A stretch of 64,000 bases of DNA from Phlebotomus papatasi (taxonomy: Eukaryota > Arthropoda > Insecta > Diptera > Psychodidae). The notes under the pieces are model-generated. The model ran no database searches, was not told the DNA's origin, and was given only the letters and a program-made list of their open reading frames with translations. Numbering within the stretch: the stretch's first letter is position 1; each line of letters begins with the position of its first letter. Positions 35,373 through 46,605 of the stretch are shown piece by piece. The translations under genes and the position numbers were made by a program. The stretch spans positions 102,548,627 to 102,612,626 of the forward strand of contig NC_077223.1 in the NCBI RefSeq assembly GCF_024763615.1, read 5' to 3'.

Positions 35373-35734
35373 GGGTCTCGGTCAAAATCCCGAAAGCCAA
35401 AATCCCGAACGCCAAAATCCCGAACGCCAAAATCCCGAAAGCCAAAATCCCGAAAGGGTCAAAATCCCGAAAGCCAAAATCCCGAATTCTTAAAAGTGTT
35501 ATAGCTACTCTCACGATTGTACCCGCGCTTGCTGGAGGCAAAGGGAAATCTTCTGTGTCTTGGGAAATTATTCTAAACATTTTCCTCCATATAATTTCAT
35601 TCCTATCAGGATTTTAAACATTCGGGATTTCGGCTTTCGGGATTTTGGCTTTGGGGATTTTGGCCTTTTCGCGATTTTGGCGTTCGGAATTTTGGCTTTC
35701 GGGATTTTGGCTTTCAGGATTTTGGCTGCCACCG
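35373..35734. mobile_element. Foldback-like element 2 with 9-bp duplication
   Basis: TTCTTAAAG lies at 35364-35372 and 35735-35743. The left arm is a tandem array of GCCAAAATCCCGAAA units (35380-35490). The right arm is the inverted array (GGATTTTGGCTTTCGG, 35605-35730). The ends GGGTCTCGGTCAAAATC and, read inward, CGGTGGCAGCCAAAATC are related. It is 362 bp. Array-built arms and a 9-bp duplication are what Drosophila Foldback elements show. Confidence 0.75.
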
Positions 35735-35763
35735 TTCTTAAAGTATTTTGGGCAATATTTTGA

Positions 35764-35822
35764 GTGATCCCGCAGTCTCAGTAGAGATAAGCGGTTGAAA
35801 ATGACAACGATGATGATGATTT
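35764..35822 (+). pseudogene. LINE 3' end fragment
   Basis: GATCCCGCAGTCTCAG, then GCGGTTGAAAATGACAAC and a (GAT)n tail match the last about 60 bp of the LINE remnant at 32008-32405. Confidence 0.6.
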
Positions 35823-37243
35823 TGAGTGATTTATAAATCGGTACAAATCGATCGAAAACTTGTAAACGATAAATGATGCGAAAGTACTTTTGAAATCATG
35901 AGTTCGAGCACTTCGCGAAGCCTGGGACACTTTGCAACTTCTTTTAAAATACAAACTGTTTAATATATCCTTAGATTTCCTGTCCTTTTGTCTGAGTGTA
36001 TCAATCACCTTAAAATTGTTCAGGGTGTTGAACAAATCCCAGGTATTTTGAAAACATTGAACAAAGGACGTCAAAGAAAATGTGTAAAAAGTGCCAAAAA
36101 GTCAGCATACTGACAATCGTTGAGAGTGAAACAAGATCTCCGGTCGTTCTTGGAGGAAGGGAGCGCAAAAAAGGAGGTGAAAATGGTATGAGACTGCTGC
36201 CCAAACAGTATCCGAAAACATACTTTTCACATAAGAAAGTTAGTAGATGGAGGAAAGAAAAGTGGCAGAGAAATGGTAGAACTACATACGGTGACAAGAT
36301 ACAATACCCTCACTCCTTGTCTGGAGGAAAAGTCCCTGAGAGTTTGAGGGAAAACGTAAATCCGTTATCCATAAGCCCGCTCGGCTGATGGGATTATACG
36401 AAATCCAGATAAAGGGATAAAAGCAGACAAACCCCCTCTGTACAATTCTTCTCTCGATATTTTACCGCTCAACTAACACTCTTCCAGGCTTAGACTCTAT
36501 ATCCAATCTACCACATAGGACATCTCTTCCTCTCACATCCTGCCATGTATTATGAATGGCTCAAACGAATTTCCTATGCATGGTGCTAGTATAATGCGAA
36601 TCGAATGACTGATTTTTCTCAAAGTCCGAAAGGGAGAGACACAAAAATTGCGTAAATCTGCTTCAAAAAATTCATTCGACTATACAAATGAGAAATTCAC
36701 CAACTATTAAAAAAAAATCCTCCCAGTCCAACGTCACACGGATGCATTCTCAGCAAATTAGAGTCGGTTAGAGATTAATCCAGGGGGATTTACCTTCGCA
36801 ACAATACCACTGTTTTTCTTCACTCCACGGCCTCTGTCAGATTTTTTTTTTCTTTTTGAAAATGAGAGACTACCCCATAACCATTCAAATCCGTAAATCT
36901 CGAATAAGAAATTTATTTTGTGTATGAAATGCATCAGGATTTAAGATTTCTATTCAAAAGTGCCCATGAATAAAATAAAGTAAGCAATAAAAGGGTCGGG
37001 TGTTTCAATGGGAAAGCACAATCCCTAATGATGCTGAAATCCATATGACTCTCGTTTCTCTCACTTTTCCTTCCACTAACCGGAGGTTGCCAGAAATTCC
37101 TCACTATCTCAGGGATTCGTGCCAACGACACGCTGGGAATCAAATTAGATTTATTGGGTGTCAATGGCGTAATATTTTGAAAGGCATGACGATTACTAAT
37201 AATTTTTGCACATTTGGTGCTTTTTTACGCTGTTGCTCAAATT
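35823..37243. other. Intron, few repeat pieces
   Basis: Positions 35880-35940 (complement of CCCAGGCTTCGCGAAGTGCT and CGAACTCATGATTTC) match a degenerate repeat at 54655-54783. The rest, 35950-37243, is single copy, with open but unrelated frames on both strands at 36010-36388. These are probably chance. Confidence 0.4.
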
Positions 37244-37485
37244 TCGTTGCATTTGAATTCATATTTTGACGTTTAATTTGACAGGCAAAATAACTACTGA
37301 ATAGAAATTAATAATAACATTGACAATAAACTACAAATATGTTTTTAAAATATTTAATATATAATATTTTTAATTTTTTCATAATTATGAATTATATTAA
37401 ATAATTATTTATATATTTTTCATAATTTTATCAGTTGACCAACTTGTCAAACAAAGTGTCAAAATTTGAATTCAAATACAACGAC
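37244..37485. mobile_element. Foldback MITE, CGTTGCATTTGAATTC
   Basis: The arms CGTTGCATTTGAATTC and GAATTCAAATACAACG, and the inner TTTTGAC.TTTAATTTGACA and TTGTCAAACAAAGTGTCAAA, pair. It has an AT-rich centre. Confidence 0.6.
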
Positions 37486-37676
37486 ATTTAAATAGCCTTA
37501 TATATTTTGAAATCACCTCATTCACGAATTAGAGAAAAGGATAGTACTCTGCAGTTTATATGGTAAAATGTCATCAAACGTAAGCCTTATCATAAGATAA
37601 CCTTTTTGATATTTTAAAGAGTAAGCATATATCAGTTACTGTAAGGAATAAACAGTTTATCGAGTAGGGGAGACTG

Positions 37677-38578
37677 GGGCAAAAAGTCACAAAACGGATA
37701 TTTTATTTTTTTACAAGCCACTCGAGCGCTTCAAAAATTTCTAATTAGCGCAGTTTTATATGAAATTTACCGCTCTACAACTTTGTGAAAGTAATTTTCC
37801 TCTATTTTGTAAGGAAATACGTTTATCGAGCCAATTTCTAAAAGGTAATTTTGTGACTATTCTCAAAAATGCTGGGGCAAATAGTACCAGACATTGAATA
37901 CTATCATATTTTGAATCGCCTCATCACGGGCTTTCGTAAATTTGAAAAAATACCTAGAGGACATATTCTCATAGAAAATTTATTCATCTAAACATTTGTA
38001 AAACACCGTTTTCTTTACGAGAAAAGTGAGAAAACGAGAAAAACGCTTTTCAAGCTATTTTAGAAAAAAACACACACAAGACTGCAAATCGTTTGACCAA
38101 TGCAAACAACAAGCGGCAAGACTTGGTAATGACGTTTCTTTTCGCCGTGAGACATCAGAATTTGCTTCGCTTTTTTGTTACTTTTTGCTCTATACCTTTT
38201 GTTACTTTTTACCCCAAGTGGCCATTTTTAATAAAAGGATTTCTGGAGAAAAGAACTTTTGTGAAATTCTAAAATAGATAGCGGATTCGTATTCAAAGAA
38301 TCCAAATTATTTAGAAAATATTCACCAGTGCATCAATTTTGGAAAATAAGTAGGTAATAATTGTTATCTTCTGCAAGGAAAGTATTTGAAAAATAGGGCT
38401 AAAAATTTCGATATTTTTTATTTTCTAAATTCCTTGTTCGAATTCTAAAAAACTTACGACGTTGAAGAAGGTCTATGGAGGCTATTTATAGAAAAAAATT
38501 TGAGCCGCTATCTTTTTTACGTTGGAAGATATTGAATTTTGAATTTTTCGATTTGTGACTTTTTGCCCCAGTCTCCCC
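37677..38578 (+). mobile_element. GGGGAGACTGGGGC element, copy 3 (complete)
   Basis: It is 902 bp with TA on both sides and inverted ends GGGGAGACTGGGGCAAAAAG and CTTTTTGCCCCAGTCTCCCC. It gives the empty site for HP2. A frame at 38026-38277 is open but not conserved as protein in the other copies. Confidence 0.85.
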
Positions 38579-38580
38579 TA

Positions 38581-39422
38581 TTCATTTTCCTACTAAAATA
38601 TGGCATTGTATAAATGAGCAGTATATGTTAAAATTGAGGAGCTCAGAGCAAAAAACGCTATTTTAATAGGGAAATGCATACGACTTAGAGTTTTTTTGCT
38701 CCGAGCGCCTCAATTGAGCAGTAACAAAAAATGAAACAGTGATATTATCATCCAAATTTTGGCAAAGGGAAAATAAAGAGCTTTTCATTTTATCTGCAAG
38801 AATTTTAAATGTTAAATATATAAATTAGACTCATTTTTGTAAAAATTAAAGTTTTTACTGACGATAATTAGATTTTTTACTGCTGGTTTGTATTTTGCCC
38901 TAAAATATCCGGTTTTTGTTCTGAATGCCTCATTTAACTATAAATATGATCAATAAAAAACATATTTAGTCATATAAACAATTTAACTAGGACACTTTTT
39001 CGGTATAATAATCTGTATCAAATAATTTAGTAAATTTAAATTTTTTATTACATATTTTTTAGTAAACTTGGTAATTTATTTCGCGATGACTACATTTTTT
39101 ATCAATTAAATAAAATTTTGCAAATTTTGTACCTACCCTACCAATTTGACCGGTTTAAAAACCTTTTCAAATTAACACATATTTAAACGGTACAATATCA
39201 CTATCAAACTTTATGAATTTCTTAAAATATGCTTGTATTATACTTTTTAGGTTTCAAATTTATTTCCTCTTTTCCAAAAAAATTCTTGAGTACCCTACCT
39301 GGTGCGGTCTGTCATTTGACCGAGCGCGCGAGGTAAAACGACTAAGAACAGTTGATAATTTTAGTGTACAGGAGCATCACGAGTATTTTATTTTTGCAAA
39401 TTAAATTCCGTTAATTTAACGG
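38581..39422. other. AT-rich intron, nothing recognised
   Basis: No repeat end, RNA or coding domain was seen. Confidence 0.45.
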
Positions 39423-39435
39423 ATTAATAAGTTTC

Positions 39436-39705
39436 GATGGCCACTCAATGGGTCAAGTGATAGAGCACTCGCTCTATGATGCAAGTGCCCCGGGTTCGAA
39501 TCCCCTTTAGGTCACCAGGAATTTTTCTGGCGTTAATGGTGCTCGAATTGCTTCCAGTGAGCTTCACTGCACTTGATTCCACGGGCATGGGACTAACAAC
39601 CTCATCCCGTACAAGAAAAAATAATAATGCATGTCTAGAAATCCCCTTGCCGGAAGGCCTAGTTCCTTCATGGAATATTGTGTCAGCATTATTATTTTTA
39701 TTATT
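39436..39705 (+). mobile_element. tRNA-derived SINE, complete copy
   Basis: Perfect 13-bp duplications ATTAATAAGTTTC lie at 39423-39435 and 39706-39718. The head has an A-box-like GGGTCAAGTGATAGAGCAC and B box GGTTCGAATCCCC (39493-39505). The body contains TCCACGGGCATGGGACTAAC and GGAAGGCCTAGTTCCTTCAT. The tail is (ATT)n. It is 270 bp. The RNA polymerase III promoter inside is probably how it was transcribed. Confidence 0.9.
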
Positions 39706-39718
39706 ATTAATAAGTTTC

Positions 39719-41395
39719 AAGTTTTTTTTTTTAAATCTGAGAGTTATGAAATTTAAACTTATATCTGAATAACTTCACATACGAATCCGATAACCGTGCA
39801 ATCTCGGATAATATTCAATTTCTGTAACGGAGGCAAATCTTGAAGGAATGTCCACTCCCTCTTACCAAAATATTTGCATATCCGAAGCTTCAGATTCCGA
39901 ACTTAGTCCAAGAGAATTTCCGAACTTAAATGGGCATTAGCATTTAGTTTGCAAAGTCTCATATTTTCCCAAAATGTTTCAAACTAAATTTAGGTCTTTT
40001 TCAAAAGTATTTTTGTAAGAATATTGCAAAATTGCGAAAATGAAAGTGAAAGGCTAATGTGCCAAGAGCATCTGTACGTGTCTATTGAGTGAAAATGATC
40101 ACTTTCCTTTTTAGCACCCGGCCTGAAAATTCCCATCCGTATCATCTCAATTCTCCAATGCTGAATAAGTGCACCATGTGCTGTGCAATCCCTCGAAAGT
40201 ATACAGAGGACATCATACAAGAGTCTATCACAGGGGATAATCTTATAATACGCGAGTGTGAGAAAGGAATTGTTTTGGCATTCTATCCCATGGGAAGGAT
40301 GCTGCCGATGCTGCTTCCTCATGAATCTTTTTTTTTTTTCAGAGTTGAGTTTTAGAGCTCTCTTCTGGCACTTCATCCCTAGCCGGAGGATTTTATTTGT
40401 ATTTCAGCGGATTTACCTGTTTGGTCCTGACACAATCTCTGATGAGCCGTCAACATTGTTGCATCACGAATAAACATTGATGTAGTTGTATTATGTAACA
40501 TTGAATGTGTATTTGTGTCCATGAATGATGCTGAACGGCTATGTATATTTGTCTCTATATCAACCCCATCATTCAGCACCGGATTTTAGCTACAATCCCG
40601 CTTAGCGCTTAGCCATCCGATGCAACATCCATCCTCCATGGCGACTGGGTCAGGTTGCTTTTGAGAGGGTGGAAGCATGGGGTTCTTTTGGCCATACACC
40701 AAACGTATATAAATGAATAGTCCCAAATTCAGCATTTCATGCTATGGCAGGATGGGATAAAATAAGCCGACTTGCCCGTGTATTGAGTTTTGGGAGAACA
40801 ATGTCGACACTGAGATGGAATGCATGAGGAGTTTGTGCAGGACGGTGGAGGTCGAACATAAATCTCTAATCCTTGGGATTTCAATACACAGATTTCCGTG
40901 CTCTTTGCATTTACCCGCGTCTCTTCATCTACAATTCACCACACTCTATTCCGATGCTGTTTCAGTTTTAAAGCATCCACTACCCCAGGATGCTCCACAC
41001 CTTCCTCAATCCCATGGAATTTTCATTCCCACACTCAGAAAATTGGTTTGAAGAAACGTGCTCGAAGTAAGTGTTATCTGAATACTTGGAAGCACTTTAT
41101 ATAAAGTAGCACTTTATTTTGCAAACCCTTATTTATCAAAATTACGTGCATTATTGTAGCATTAACAAGTCTGTTAAAAAGCATCGAAATTAATCCCGAG
41201 CGTGTATTGAAGTAAAATATGCTACTGGTAAAATAAGTAAACCTAACCATTCTATTTTAACCTCCAAGGTGGTTCTTCTGTTCTATATCTCGGCTTCTGT
41301 CTGCCTGAGGTAAACACACAGTCTTGATTGGATCAGTTACAGTGAGCGTATGTTTTTATCGACAGATCTCTTTATGCCGGACTTCTTTCTGTACC
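39719..41395. other. Single-copy intron, candidate regulatory stretch
   Basis: No repeat was recognised. Positions 40100-41060 are GC-richer, with overlapping short frames on both strands and no domain. The palindromic-looking GTGCTGAATGATGGGG / ATGAATGATGCTGAACGG words near 40520-40580 are of unknown meaning. Confidence 0.45.
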
Positions 41396-42462
41396 ACACT
41401 CTTAGAAAAGTTTAGACATCGTTACTAATGAAAATTAGTTAATCGGGTGATTATTATCAAATCTATTTAAAATAGTTCTTATAATCTTAAAACATTTTAC
41501 TCATAATAAATTTATTAGCAGTGAGAACATAAGGCAATATTTACGTGGATAAGTTGCGGCAATTATTTCATAATGGTTTCATATAAATATAATTTGCTTG
41601 TGTTAATTAAATGAAATCGGTAGCCCAACTAATATTGATCACTAATTCCTTTTAGTTCTCACAACTAATGCAAATAAATGGGCCTATATTTCATAAAGTT
41701 CTGACAACTTTTTCATTAGTAAAGATTGGTTTTTTACTTATGTGTTGAAGTTTCAGAAGAATTTCGGTTCGACAGAATGTAGCAGGAAATAGACGGAGAC
41801 ACTGAACCTTTCTTGATTTTCACAATTTTATTCTCTACGACGTTTCGAGGATGGATGTCCTCTTCATCAGGTATCGAATATGGCAGGGAAAATCACGTAC
41901 AGGTGGGAGTTGTTACACTGCACTTGAACTTTGATCACAGATTGATCCGTGATGTTCACCATTCGACTGACCGACACAGAGTCAGTCGAATGGTGAACAT
42001 CACGGATCAATCTGTGATCAAAGTTCAAGTGCAGTGTAACAACTCCCACCTGTACGTGATTTTCCCTGCCATATTCGATACCTGATGAAGAGGACATCCA
42101 TCCTCGAAACGTCGTAGAGAATAAAATTGTGAAAATCAAGAAAGGGTCAGTGTCTCCGTCTATTTCCTGCTATGTGTTGAAGCTTTTTCGAGCTATATAG
42201 TAACCACAACTAATATGATATAGTTATTACAGCCAATAAGTTGGATATCAACCACATTTATTTAGTTATTGGAAATAATATGTTATAGTACCCGTTACTA
42301 ATCTAATTTAGTTATGATGACTAAATGAAAAAGACACTGTAACTAATATTGGTCAACTATTTCATTAGGTTACCCTAGCTAAGGATGGGTCTATGTTTAC
42401 TATATTTTATAGTTTCCATAACTGTATATGAGGTAGTTGGGACTAAATTTTTCTGAGAGTGT
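41396..42462. mobile_element. Non-autonomous element, ACACTCTNAGAAAA ends (interrupted)
   Basis: The left end is ACACTCTTAGAAAAGTTTAG and the right end is CTAAATTTTTCTGAGAGTGT. Between them lie repeated ACTAATNNNATTAGTTA-like words. HP3 is inserted at 41751. The own length is about 640 bp. Confidence 0.65.
41751..42170 (-). mobile_element. Hairpin retroposon HP3, near-perfect palindrome
   Basis: Perfect 12-bp duplications TATGTGTTGAAG lie at 41739-41750 and 42171-42182. About 190 bp on each side of a short centre near 41977 are almost exactly complementary. The core CTGATGAA, stem GAGGA, loop, stem TCCTC, GAAACGTCGTAGA appears on both strands (41838-41871 and 42082-42115). The asymmetric tail at the left end (minus strand TGTCGAACCGAAATTC) suggests minus orientation. 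Identical frames on the two strands are simply the palindrome. Confidence 0.85.
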
Positions 42463-42479
42463 AGTCTCTCTTGTTTAGG

Positions 42480-42645
42480 CGGTTCATCGTCAATGCATGC
42501 ATCAGGAATTGCTTTTTCATCCATTCACTGGACTAATTCGTTACGGTTGCTAAAAAATCTGCATCTGCTGAGTTTCGAACCAGAGATCTCACAGTCATAG
42601 AGACACTACTCTACCAACTAATCCACTGAGGCTCTATGACCTAAA
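42480..42645 (-). mobile_element. tRNA-derived SINE-like unit (different head)
   Basis: On the minus strand there is an A-box TGGATTAGTTGG (42614-42625) and a B-box-like GGTTCGAAACTC (42570-42581). The acceptor ends do not pair, so it is not a working tRNA. The 3' limit is uncertain. Confidence 0.5.
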
Positions 42646-43209
42646 AAATCTCCATCTTGAATTTTTCAAAGAAAAAATTATCTAATTTAAAGGGTATATT
42701 TTTCAATCGACTTGGTTAAATTTGGATTTTTTGGAAAGGTCTTTAAATTTAAACTCTGGATAAATCGGTCGCAATCAGTAATGAATTGGTAAAGTACCTG
42801 TAAAATACCAATCTCTTCTAAATATTGTATTTTCTGTCCGCAAACTTGTAACCCATCTACAGTCCAAACGGCAAGAGATACGAACTTCAGATCTTCAGAG
42901 AACCCCTACATAAGTCAACACCAAGATTATTATTATCATGTTTATTTTCCCCTCCCTTTTTTATCCCCTCCAAAACCATGTCTTTTTTGTTTTTTCGAAA
43001 ATGGATCCTACGACTCCTTTTATTTTTGGATATCTTTTGGAGGTGGTCCAGGTGCACATTACGTCCAAACATACCTATGACCTAAAAAAATCGTCATCTT
43101 GCATTTTTGAAGATCAAAGATTAATCATCCTAGAGGGTCTATTTTTCACCCGATTTGATTAAATTCGGACTTTTAAAAAAGATCTTGCAATCAGTAATGA
43201 ATAGGTAGT
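42634..43209 (+). repeat. Direct repeat pair
   Basis: Positions 42634-42795 and 43075-43209 share CTATGACCTAAAAAA, ATTTTTCA, TTGGTTAAATT.GGA and GCAATCAGTAATGAAT in the same order. The origin is unknown. Confidence 0.5.
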
Positions 43210-43220
43210 ATTGGGAATAG

Positions 43221-43385
43221 TGGGGCACCATTGAAATTGAGATTTTTCTTCTAAGTTTAAGTTGAATTATGCCATATCACAATGTGATTTATTTTCTCGA
43301 TCTGTTTGTGCAGATAAATTATGTCATGATAAGGCTCAATTTTTTTTGAAAATAGGTGAAAAATTCCAATTTCAAAGGTGCCCCA
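43221..43385. mobile_element. MITE with GGGGCACC ends
   Basis: TGGGGCACCATTGAAATTG pairs with CAATTTCAAAGGTGCCCCA. It is 165 bp, related to 6961-7242. Confidence 0.75.
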
Positions 43386-43411
43386 ATTACCCCTCTCCGT
43401 AAATCTTGTAG

Positions 43412-44195
43412 GTTCCCCGTCAAATAATTTCGTCAGATATCTTTAAGATTTCTGCAGAAAATATCTACACCTCTGCAGAAAATCTGCCGAGAAATCTGTA
43501 GATATTCCTACGAATTTTATTTGGGCTTGGGACAAAATTCGTCAGAAATTTTTGCAGATTTTCTGACGAATCCTGGTGCATGCTCTGACGAATTTCTGTA
43601 GATATTTTGCCGATTTTCTGTAGATTTTTTCTACATTCCAGACTTTCCAGACAGGTGTGTCAGAAAAGATGGAATATTTTTCACTGAAGTTTGCAAAATT
43701 CAATAGAGTTATTCTTAGTGATATCACAGTGTTTATATAAAATAAAGAATTCTGAGACGCCGTGTTATAAGTAGAGAATAGTGAAGTGATAACTTTAAAC
43801 ACAGTGTCGACCTAAATTTCGTGTTTTTGTATCATTCGATTGGCGATTTTTAAAAAATTAGTATTTTTGCTCGCATTTTTTTTACTTATCTAAAATGTGT
43901 ACTCGTTAATGCTTGTTAAGCAGAGCATACCATTTTCTTTGTAACTTCTACAGTTTCTTGATAAATCAACAATATTTTTGTTGAGACAATGGAAACTATG
44001 CAGATTTCCAATGAAGAAATTCTGCCGAGAATCTGCAGATTTTCGGCAGAATTTCTGACGAAAATCTACAGATTTTCGACGTAGAAATTTTGCCGAAAAT
44101 CTACAGATTTTCTCTGAATGTACTAGAATATACCGTTACAATTCAAAAAACCTCCGAGTAAAATCGGCAGGTAGAGCAATGATTTGACGGGGAAC
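43412..44195. mobile_element. DNA element with GTTCCCCGTCAAAT ends and subterminal repeats
   Basis: The ends are GTTCCCCGTCAAATAATTT and ATGATTTGACGGGGAAC. Inward of each end lie many copies, on both strands, of a word like TCTGCAGATTTTC / GAAAATCTGCAG (43440-43640 and 44000-44120). The centre is AT-rich and non-coding. It is 784 bp. Confidence 0.75.
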
Positions 44196-44218
44196 GCTTC
44201 ACTGAAGTGATAGCAAAA

Positions 44219-44578
44219 GAGATTCTGTAACTTGCGATAGCTTCACGTGAAAGGATCACTTTGAGGTTATGTGTTTCACTTGTCAATTTTTTGGTGAAGA
44301 TGATGTTATCACTCGGTGAAGCCAGTGAAAATTTTTTCCATACTCAGCTTGAAAAACAAGACTCAATTCTAATACTCAATTCTATTGTTTTCCATAGTAA
44401 TTAATTTGAAATATTGATGAAAATCTTAAATTTAATGAAAATTTCAACACGCTTCCCCTGTCTGCTTCACGCAAAGGTACAGAATAACTTTTCTAGCAGT
44501 CGTGAAGGGAAGCTCATGAACCTTTTACTAGTGAATCGTTCACTAGTGAAGCGTTCATCGAGTTACAGAATTCCCTCC
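44219..44578. mobile_element. Foldback element, GGGAATTCTGTAAC-like ends
   Basis: GATTCTGTAACTTGCGATAG and CATCGAGTTACAGAATTCCC are inverted. Inner GCTTCAC/GTGAAGC words recur. It is probably related to the GGGGAATTC families. Confidence 0.6.
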
Positions 44579-45966
44579 CAGGACTAGACGATATTAGTGC
44601 GAGAGGTCAGATCCCGTAAAGGTACATTGAACCCACCTAAGTAAGTAAGTTAAAGGGTAGATTAAGTCTAGAGTTATACCAACATTCATTTCGCGTTTAC
44701 AGAAACGCTCATATATTTTTCTTAGTACAATAGGTTTGTGACTGAAACAACTATGGAAAATCAACTATCCATATTGGGAAAATATTCTCTCCCAGAAACT
44801 TATATAGTATCCTAATGATCTCTTTCTGCATCACATCCATCACATTTTCAATCCATCGACTAGATAATAAATTATTTCATATGGCATGGGGAATTTTGTG
44901 AGCTTTCAGCTTGTGAGGATTTTCAGAGATTTTCGCATTATAATCCGGAAAGCTTAATCCACAACTCCCCTGTCGAGCCTTTTGTGTCCCATCCGAATAG
45001 AGATTATCGCATCCCCATTTCGGGATGGATTTACTCCATATATACATGGTAACTCCCCCAAACTTATTGGGTTACACATCCAAGCCTTCCCCCCCCCTCC
45101 TTCTACTACCTCAACTTCCTCCCTGAACAGAGACACTCTCTGAGAGGGCTTTGGGCGCAAAAGCTCAGGGAATGTTGGAATTGATTTCAGTTTCGGCAGC
45201 ATTCACCCTTCATGAGCATGAATACATGAGTTTTTGGATGGAGGAAGGATGAGTCTCGGGGTTGGGAAATAGGATTAGGGATTAAGATTGGGCTGGTGCA
45301 TGTGGCACTGTATGTGAATTTTCGGGATGTGCTCTATAGTACAGGGATGAGCAATTGGAAAAAGGCGACCTAAAATACTCTGGTGAGACAGTGATCAAAT
45401 ATTTGCATTGCTGTCGATGTGTGGGATACATAATGCGTAAATATCGGTAATTTATTTAATAAAATCAGGTGCGTCATATTATTCTATCGAGCATATCGAA
45501 TGCATTGGACGCCTTTAATCTGCACAATAAATATTACTCGGGGAAAACAAAATCACCAGCACTATGCTAGGCTCTTTGGGTGGGTAGGATTGTTGTTATA
45601 CTATGCAACTGGCCAATTGATTAATCGCGCGAAAATTGCAAAAGCGTTTTGGCCTGACCAAATCAATGGGGTATTTCTGGCATTTTCCAATAACTATAGC
45701 CATGGACCATCGAAATTGATATTTTCGCCACAATATATGACAGATTTGCAATATTTACACGCGAAAATGTAACGCATTAAGATACTACATTTACACATGG
45801 GCTGTGCTACCAAAAAGGAATGACATACAGTTTATAATGCAGCTGCCTTGTTATAGGATTAAGTGTCAAATTTTCCAGGAAAATTGACGATGAATTGCTA
45901 TTGAAAGTGTTATGTACCTTTTGATACTTATGAAACAAGAATCCTGAATTTTGTATTTTATATTAT
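44579..45966. other. Single-copy intron
   Basis: No repeat or gene was recognised. Positions 44940-45330 are GC-richer. Confidence 0.4.
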
Positions 45967-45969
45967 TTC

Positions 45970-46605
45970 AATTGAAATAATAATAATAATAATGGTGGTC
46001 TAGTTCCATAGACGAACTAGGCCTTCCCACAAAGAGAGTCCGGGACATCCATTATTATTTTTTCCTTATACAGGGATGGGGTTATCAGTCCCATGCCCGT
46101 GGAATCAAATGCAGTGAATAGGTGTGGAAAGCTGTGAGCGTCGGGTAAGAAGAAGTAAAGAAAATTTTCAAGTTCTTCCCAAAGCTTTCGGCTCGGACTC
46201 CAAGCCTTTCTCAGTGGCTGGGGCGGGAAGGAGCACTATTTATTCATTAATAGTAATTAAGTAATTAATTAAATTAAATTAAGAGTAAGTAATTAAATGA
46301 TTGTAAAATGATTTGATGAATAAATAGTGCTCCTTCCCGCCCCAGCCACTGAGGAAGGCTTGGAGTCCGAGCCGAAAGCTTTGGGAAGAATTTGAAAATT
46401 TTCTTTGCTTCTTCTTACCCGACGCTCACAGGTTTCCACACCTATTGAATTAATCGTCGGAAATTACCAAAAACAAAAACAAGTGAAGGAAGCAATTCGA
46501 ACACCTTTAACGCCAGAAAAAATCCTGGTGATCTAAAGGGGATTCGAACCCGGGACACTTGCATCACAGAACGAGTGCTCTACCACTTGGCCTATTAAAT
46601 GCCAA
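45970..46605 (-). mobile_element. tRNA-derived SINE, minus copy (interrupted)
   Basis: Read on the minus strand, an A box (TAGGCCAAGTGGTAGAG) and B box (GGTTCGAATCCCC) are followed by the same body as 39436-39705 and an (AAT)n-side tail. HP4 splits the body at CTTCACT. Confidence 0.85.
46119..46481 (+). mobile_element. Hairpin retroposon HP4 with hammerhead-like core
   Basis: It is inserted in the SINE, with AGTGAA on both sides (46113-46118 and 46482-46487). The long arms contain TAGGTGTGGAAA, TGTGAGCGTCGGGT and CTTCCCGCCCCAGCCACTGA with complements. The core at 46349 reads CTGAGGAA, GGCTTGG, AGT, CCGAGCC, GAAAGCTTTGGGAAG, and is repeated inverted in the left arm. The tail is TTAATCGTCGGAAATTACC followed by an A-rich AAAAACAAAAAC. 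Confidence 0.8.

Noticed and set aside
35380..35490. Possible CRISPR array
   Set aside because: The units are 16-18 bp, nearly contiguous without unique spacers, mirrored by an inverted array and flanked by a target duplication, in a eukaryotic genome.
35175..35763. Repetitive proteins of the FGILAFGILAFGIL and KSRTPKSRTPKSR type
   Set aside because: These are translations of the CCAAAATCCCGAAA arrays. They are not selected coding sequence.
36010..36388. Overlapping frames of about 100 codons on both strands
   Set aside because: There are no domains, repeats or splice signals with dve phase. They are probably chance open frames in slightly GC-richer DNA.
38026..38277. 83-codon basic open frame in a GGGGAGACTGGGGC element
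   Set aside because: The frame is broken in the copies at 20566 and 24601, and no transposase motif was seen.
39436..39516. Functional tRNA genes at the three tRNA-like heads (1877, 39436, 42570)
   Set aside because: A and B boxes are present but the acceptor and anticodon arms do not fold properly. In the 39436 case a body, tail and flanking duplication show it is a SINE.
41813..42139. Two identical 90-residue proteins on opposite strands
   Set aside because: They are the two arms of the HP3 palindrome read in each direction, not genes.
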